Positions 62,417 through 64,000 of a DNA stretch of 64,000 bases are shown here, piece after piece. Source of the stretch: Nocardiopsis ganjiahuensis DSM 45031 (lineage in GTDB: Bacteria > Actinomycetota > Actinomycetes > Streptosporangiales > Streptosporangiaceae); assembly GCF_000341085.1 (NCBI RefSeq), contig NZ_ANBA01000017.1, positions 186,001 to 250,000 on the forward strand, read 5' to 3'. The position numbers and the translations under genes were made by a program. The notes under the pieces were generated by a model. The model saw nothing but the letters and a program-made list of their open reading frames with translations, was not told the origin of the DNA and made no database searches. The first letter of the stretch is position 1. Every line of letters starts with the position of its first letter.

Positions 62417-63214
62417 TCAGTGCCCTGCGGGGTCCAGGGCGGCGACCTCGCGGACCGCTCCCGAGACCGCACGGAAATCCTTCTTGAGGATCGCGCCGTG
62501 GTTGCTCGGGACCTTCGCGAAGAGCCGGATGTTCTCGTTGCGCTCGAACACCGGGTCCAGGCCCGCCCGGATCGTCTCCTGCTCGTCGCCCCGGCTCCCG
62601 AGAGACGATCCCGAGGCGAGCACGTAGCGCACCGGAACGGTGATGGCGTCGAGGACCGCGCTCAGCTCCTTCTCCCCGCCGAGCCGGCCGAGCTCGATGT
62701 TGCTCTCCGCCATCTGCTCGGCGTTCATCCGCGGAAGCAGGCCGGTGGGGCGTACCAACGGCGCGAACAGGGCGACCTTCCGGAACAGCTTGCGGACCCT
62801 CTGCTCCATGGCCTCGTCCATCCAGTCGTAGGGCTGGGCGCCGTCGACCAGGACCGCCCCGATGGCGCGCTCCGGGTTGCGGGAGACCCAGTGGGAGCCG
62901 ACGTAGGCCCCGTAGGACCAGCCCACCACCAGCGCCCGCTCGACGCCGCGGGCGGCCAGGACCGCGTCCACGTCGCGGACGGCGGCTTCGAAGGAGTAGT
63001 CCGAGGACGTCTTCGACTTCCTGCCGCGGGCCCGCTCGTCGTAGGTGATGTGCCGCCACTCCGGACCGAGGTCGTCGATGGTCCGCCGCCAGTAGCCCTG
63101 GGTGGCGAACTGGCCGTTGAGGTAGACCACGGGCGTCCCGGTCCCGCCGGTGTCGGTGACGGCCAGGGCGGTGTCGTCCACCGGCACCATGCCGACCCAG
63201 GGGGTCACGTGCAT
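62417..63214 (-). CDS. alpha/beta-hydrolase
   Basis: A 265-aa alpha/beta-hydrolase fold protein: VVYLNGQFATQGYWRRTID at the oxyanion strand, YDERARGRKS, the nucleophile elbow GWSYGAYVG (Ser near residue 99) and a late His in SNHGAIL. A catalytic acid is likely in the VRYVLASGSS region. Substrate unknown. ATG 63214 or 63190 could start it; both lack a good ribosome site. The frame extends upstream only through Ser/Arg-rich sequence. Confidence 0.8.
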   Translation of the reverse strand: MHVTPWVGMVPVDDTALAVTDTGGTGTPVVYLNGQFATQGYWRRTIDDLGPEWRHITYDERARGRKSKTSSDYSFEAAVRDVDAVLAARGVERALVVGWSYGAYVGSHWVSRNPERAIGAVLVDGAQPYDWMDEAMEQRVRKLFRKVALFAPLVRPTGLLPRMNAEQMAESNIELGRLGGEKELSAVLDAITVPVRYVLASGSSLGSRGDEQETIRAGLDPVFERNENIRLFAKVPSNHGAILKKDFRAVSGAVREVAALDPAGH

Positions 63215-63560
63215 CTTCCGGGCCGCCGAGCAGGTCCGGGACGTGCTCCGGACCAGACCCGCGGAGGCCGCCGACGCCCCCGAGCGGTCGGATCCGGACG
63301 CGGACCGGGACTGAAGCCCGGGAAGCCGGTCCACCCGGCGGTTCTACCGGGAGCGGGCTCCCCGTCTTCTCTCCCGTGCGTCGTGGAGGTCGACGCTGTC
63401 GAGGTCGAGCGGGGGTGGGCTCTCCGAGGCGGTGTACGTGTTCGGCGATCTCGGCCTGGGTGACGTTCTCGCGTGGCACAGTTCCACGACAGGTGCCCCG
63501 CCCCTCGCAGGGGAGGGGGCCGCCTGTGGACAACTGCTCCGAGAGGGTGGGGCCGGCCGG
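63215..63560. other. 346-nt intergenic region, no gene seen
   Basis: No open frame with domain resemblance. GC-rich without clear hairpins. The minus strand should carry the promoter of the hydrolase gene. Confidence 0.4.
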
Positions 63561-63857
63561 TCAGAAGTGCTCGGTGAGCGGACCGAGCACGGGAATCCAC
63601 TCGCGGACCGAGACGTCGGTGACCACGCCCTCGGTGCGGAACGGGTCGGGCTCGGTGTACGCCAGGGCCTCCTTGGCGGAGTCCGCGCGGAAGAGCAGCA
63701 GGGCGCCGGGGGCGTCGTCGGGGCCGAAGGGTCCCGAGACGAGGTTGACGCCCTGGGTGGCGAGCTCGTCCAGGTACTCGCGATGCGCGGGCCGGTGCTG
63801 GTCGCGCGCGGCGGTGCTGTTCTCGGCGTAGGTGTAGACGACGGCGTAGACGGCCAT
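63561..63857 (-). CDS. YciI-family protein
   Basis: A 98-aa ferredoxin-like fold protein of the YCII-related family: AVVYTYAENSTAARDQHRPAHREYLDELATQG with the conserved RPAHxxYL stretch (His likely active), GPFGPDDAPGALLLFRADSAKEALAYTEPDPF, and the end VREWIPVLG. YciI proteins are small possible lyases or dehydrochlorinase-like enzymes. ATG 63857 has GGAGAG upstream. Monocistronic. Confidence 0.88.
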   Translation of the reverse strand: MAVYAVVYTYAENSTAARDQHRPAHREYLDELATQGVNLVSGPFGPDDAPGALLLFRADSAKEALAYTEPDPFRTEGVVTDVSVREWIPVLGPLTEHF

Positions 63858-64000
63858 GGAGGGTCTCTCCTGTCGGGTTGCCCCGGGGCACGGGGCGGGG
63901 TGAACGGGTGTCGGAGCCAGAATGCCAGGCCGCGGCGGGGCGGTGTGCGACCGGTCGGGGGTGGGGCACCCCGGGCTCTTCCCTGCTGCCCCGCCCCTCC

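Noticed and set aside
1-64000. tRNA, rRNA, CRISPR or transposase genes
   Set aside because: No T-loop/acceptor patterns, evenly spaced repeats or DDE/serine recombinase motifs were seen; mobile character of the 13-24 kb island rests on composition and repeats only.

Overview
The window is high-GC actinobacterial DNA. Dense coding, frequent GTG/TTG starts, F420-type and LLM-flavin enzymes, several eukaryote-type Ser/Thr kinases, a TIGR04222 membrane protein and an actinobacterial Tad pilus operon all fit Streptosporangiales, most likely Nocardiopsis or a close relative. The genus is an inference from gene content only. No rRNA, tRNA, CRISPR array, transposase or origin was recognised.

Layout. 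1-5.5 kb: edge of a minus-strand gene, an ABC exporter pair, a small membrane protein, then a convergent VKOR-DsbA disulfide-forming pair and a small membrane protein. 5.7-9.5 kb: a large GT4 glycosyltransferase divergent from a class A beta-lactamase-like lipoprotein that lacks Glu166. 10.3-12.9 kb: a membrane pentapeptide protein, a trypsin-co-occurring-domain protein and a HEAT-like protein. 13.0-24.0 kb: an accessory island of lower GC with pilin-signal proteins, an OmpA-like lipoprotein, many small immunity-like genes, pseudogenes and duplicated segments around one pilin-signal/Hint/toxin protein. 24.2-33.3 kb: a TIGR04222 protein, small genes, a GntR regulator behind 9-bp phased repeats, a kinase fused to an oligopeptide-binding protein, a second intact copy of the toxin-adjacent immunity-like gene, and an LLM oxidoreductase divergent from ArsR. 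33.3-35.7 kb: a long gene-free stretch with large inverted repeats. 35.7-48.4 kb: two kinase-like receptors with altered catalytic loops, a MATE transporter, a DUF418 protein, a deazaflavin reductase-hemerythrin fusion and an LCP protein. 48.4-56.2 kb: a complete-looking Tad export operon (tadZABC, two TadE-like pseudopilins, CpaB/RcpC and a proline-rich zinc-ribbon protein) without Flp pilin or prepilin peptidase. 57-64 kb: YkvA, a TAXI-type binding protein, GNAT, a truncated PPDK with its regulator, an alpha/beta hydrolase and YciI.

Main hypothesis. The Tad operon carries no major pilin. Three class III prepilin-like N-termini (G-x4-E followed by a hydrophobic helix) lie in the 13-21 kb island instead: one ordinary 70-aa Flp pilin, one fused to a lysozyme-like domain whose catalytic Glu is Met, and one fused through a repeat-rich linker to a Hint autoprocessing domain and a C-terminal toxin-like domain. 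The last is followed at once by a small helical immunity candidate that has a second intact copy (31.1 kb), a frameshifted copy (23.7 kb) and a recombined tail (19.2 kb). A broken Hint fragment and a chain of unrelated immunity-like genes surround it. This looks like a polymorphic-toxin locus that uses a pilin signal as its trafficking module, possibly loaded on or exported by the Tad machine.
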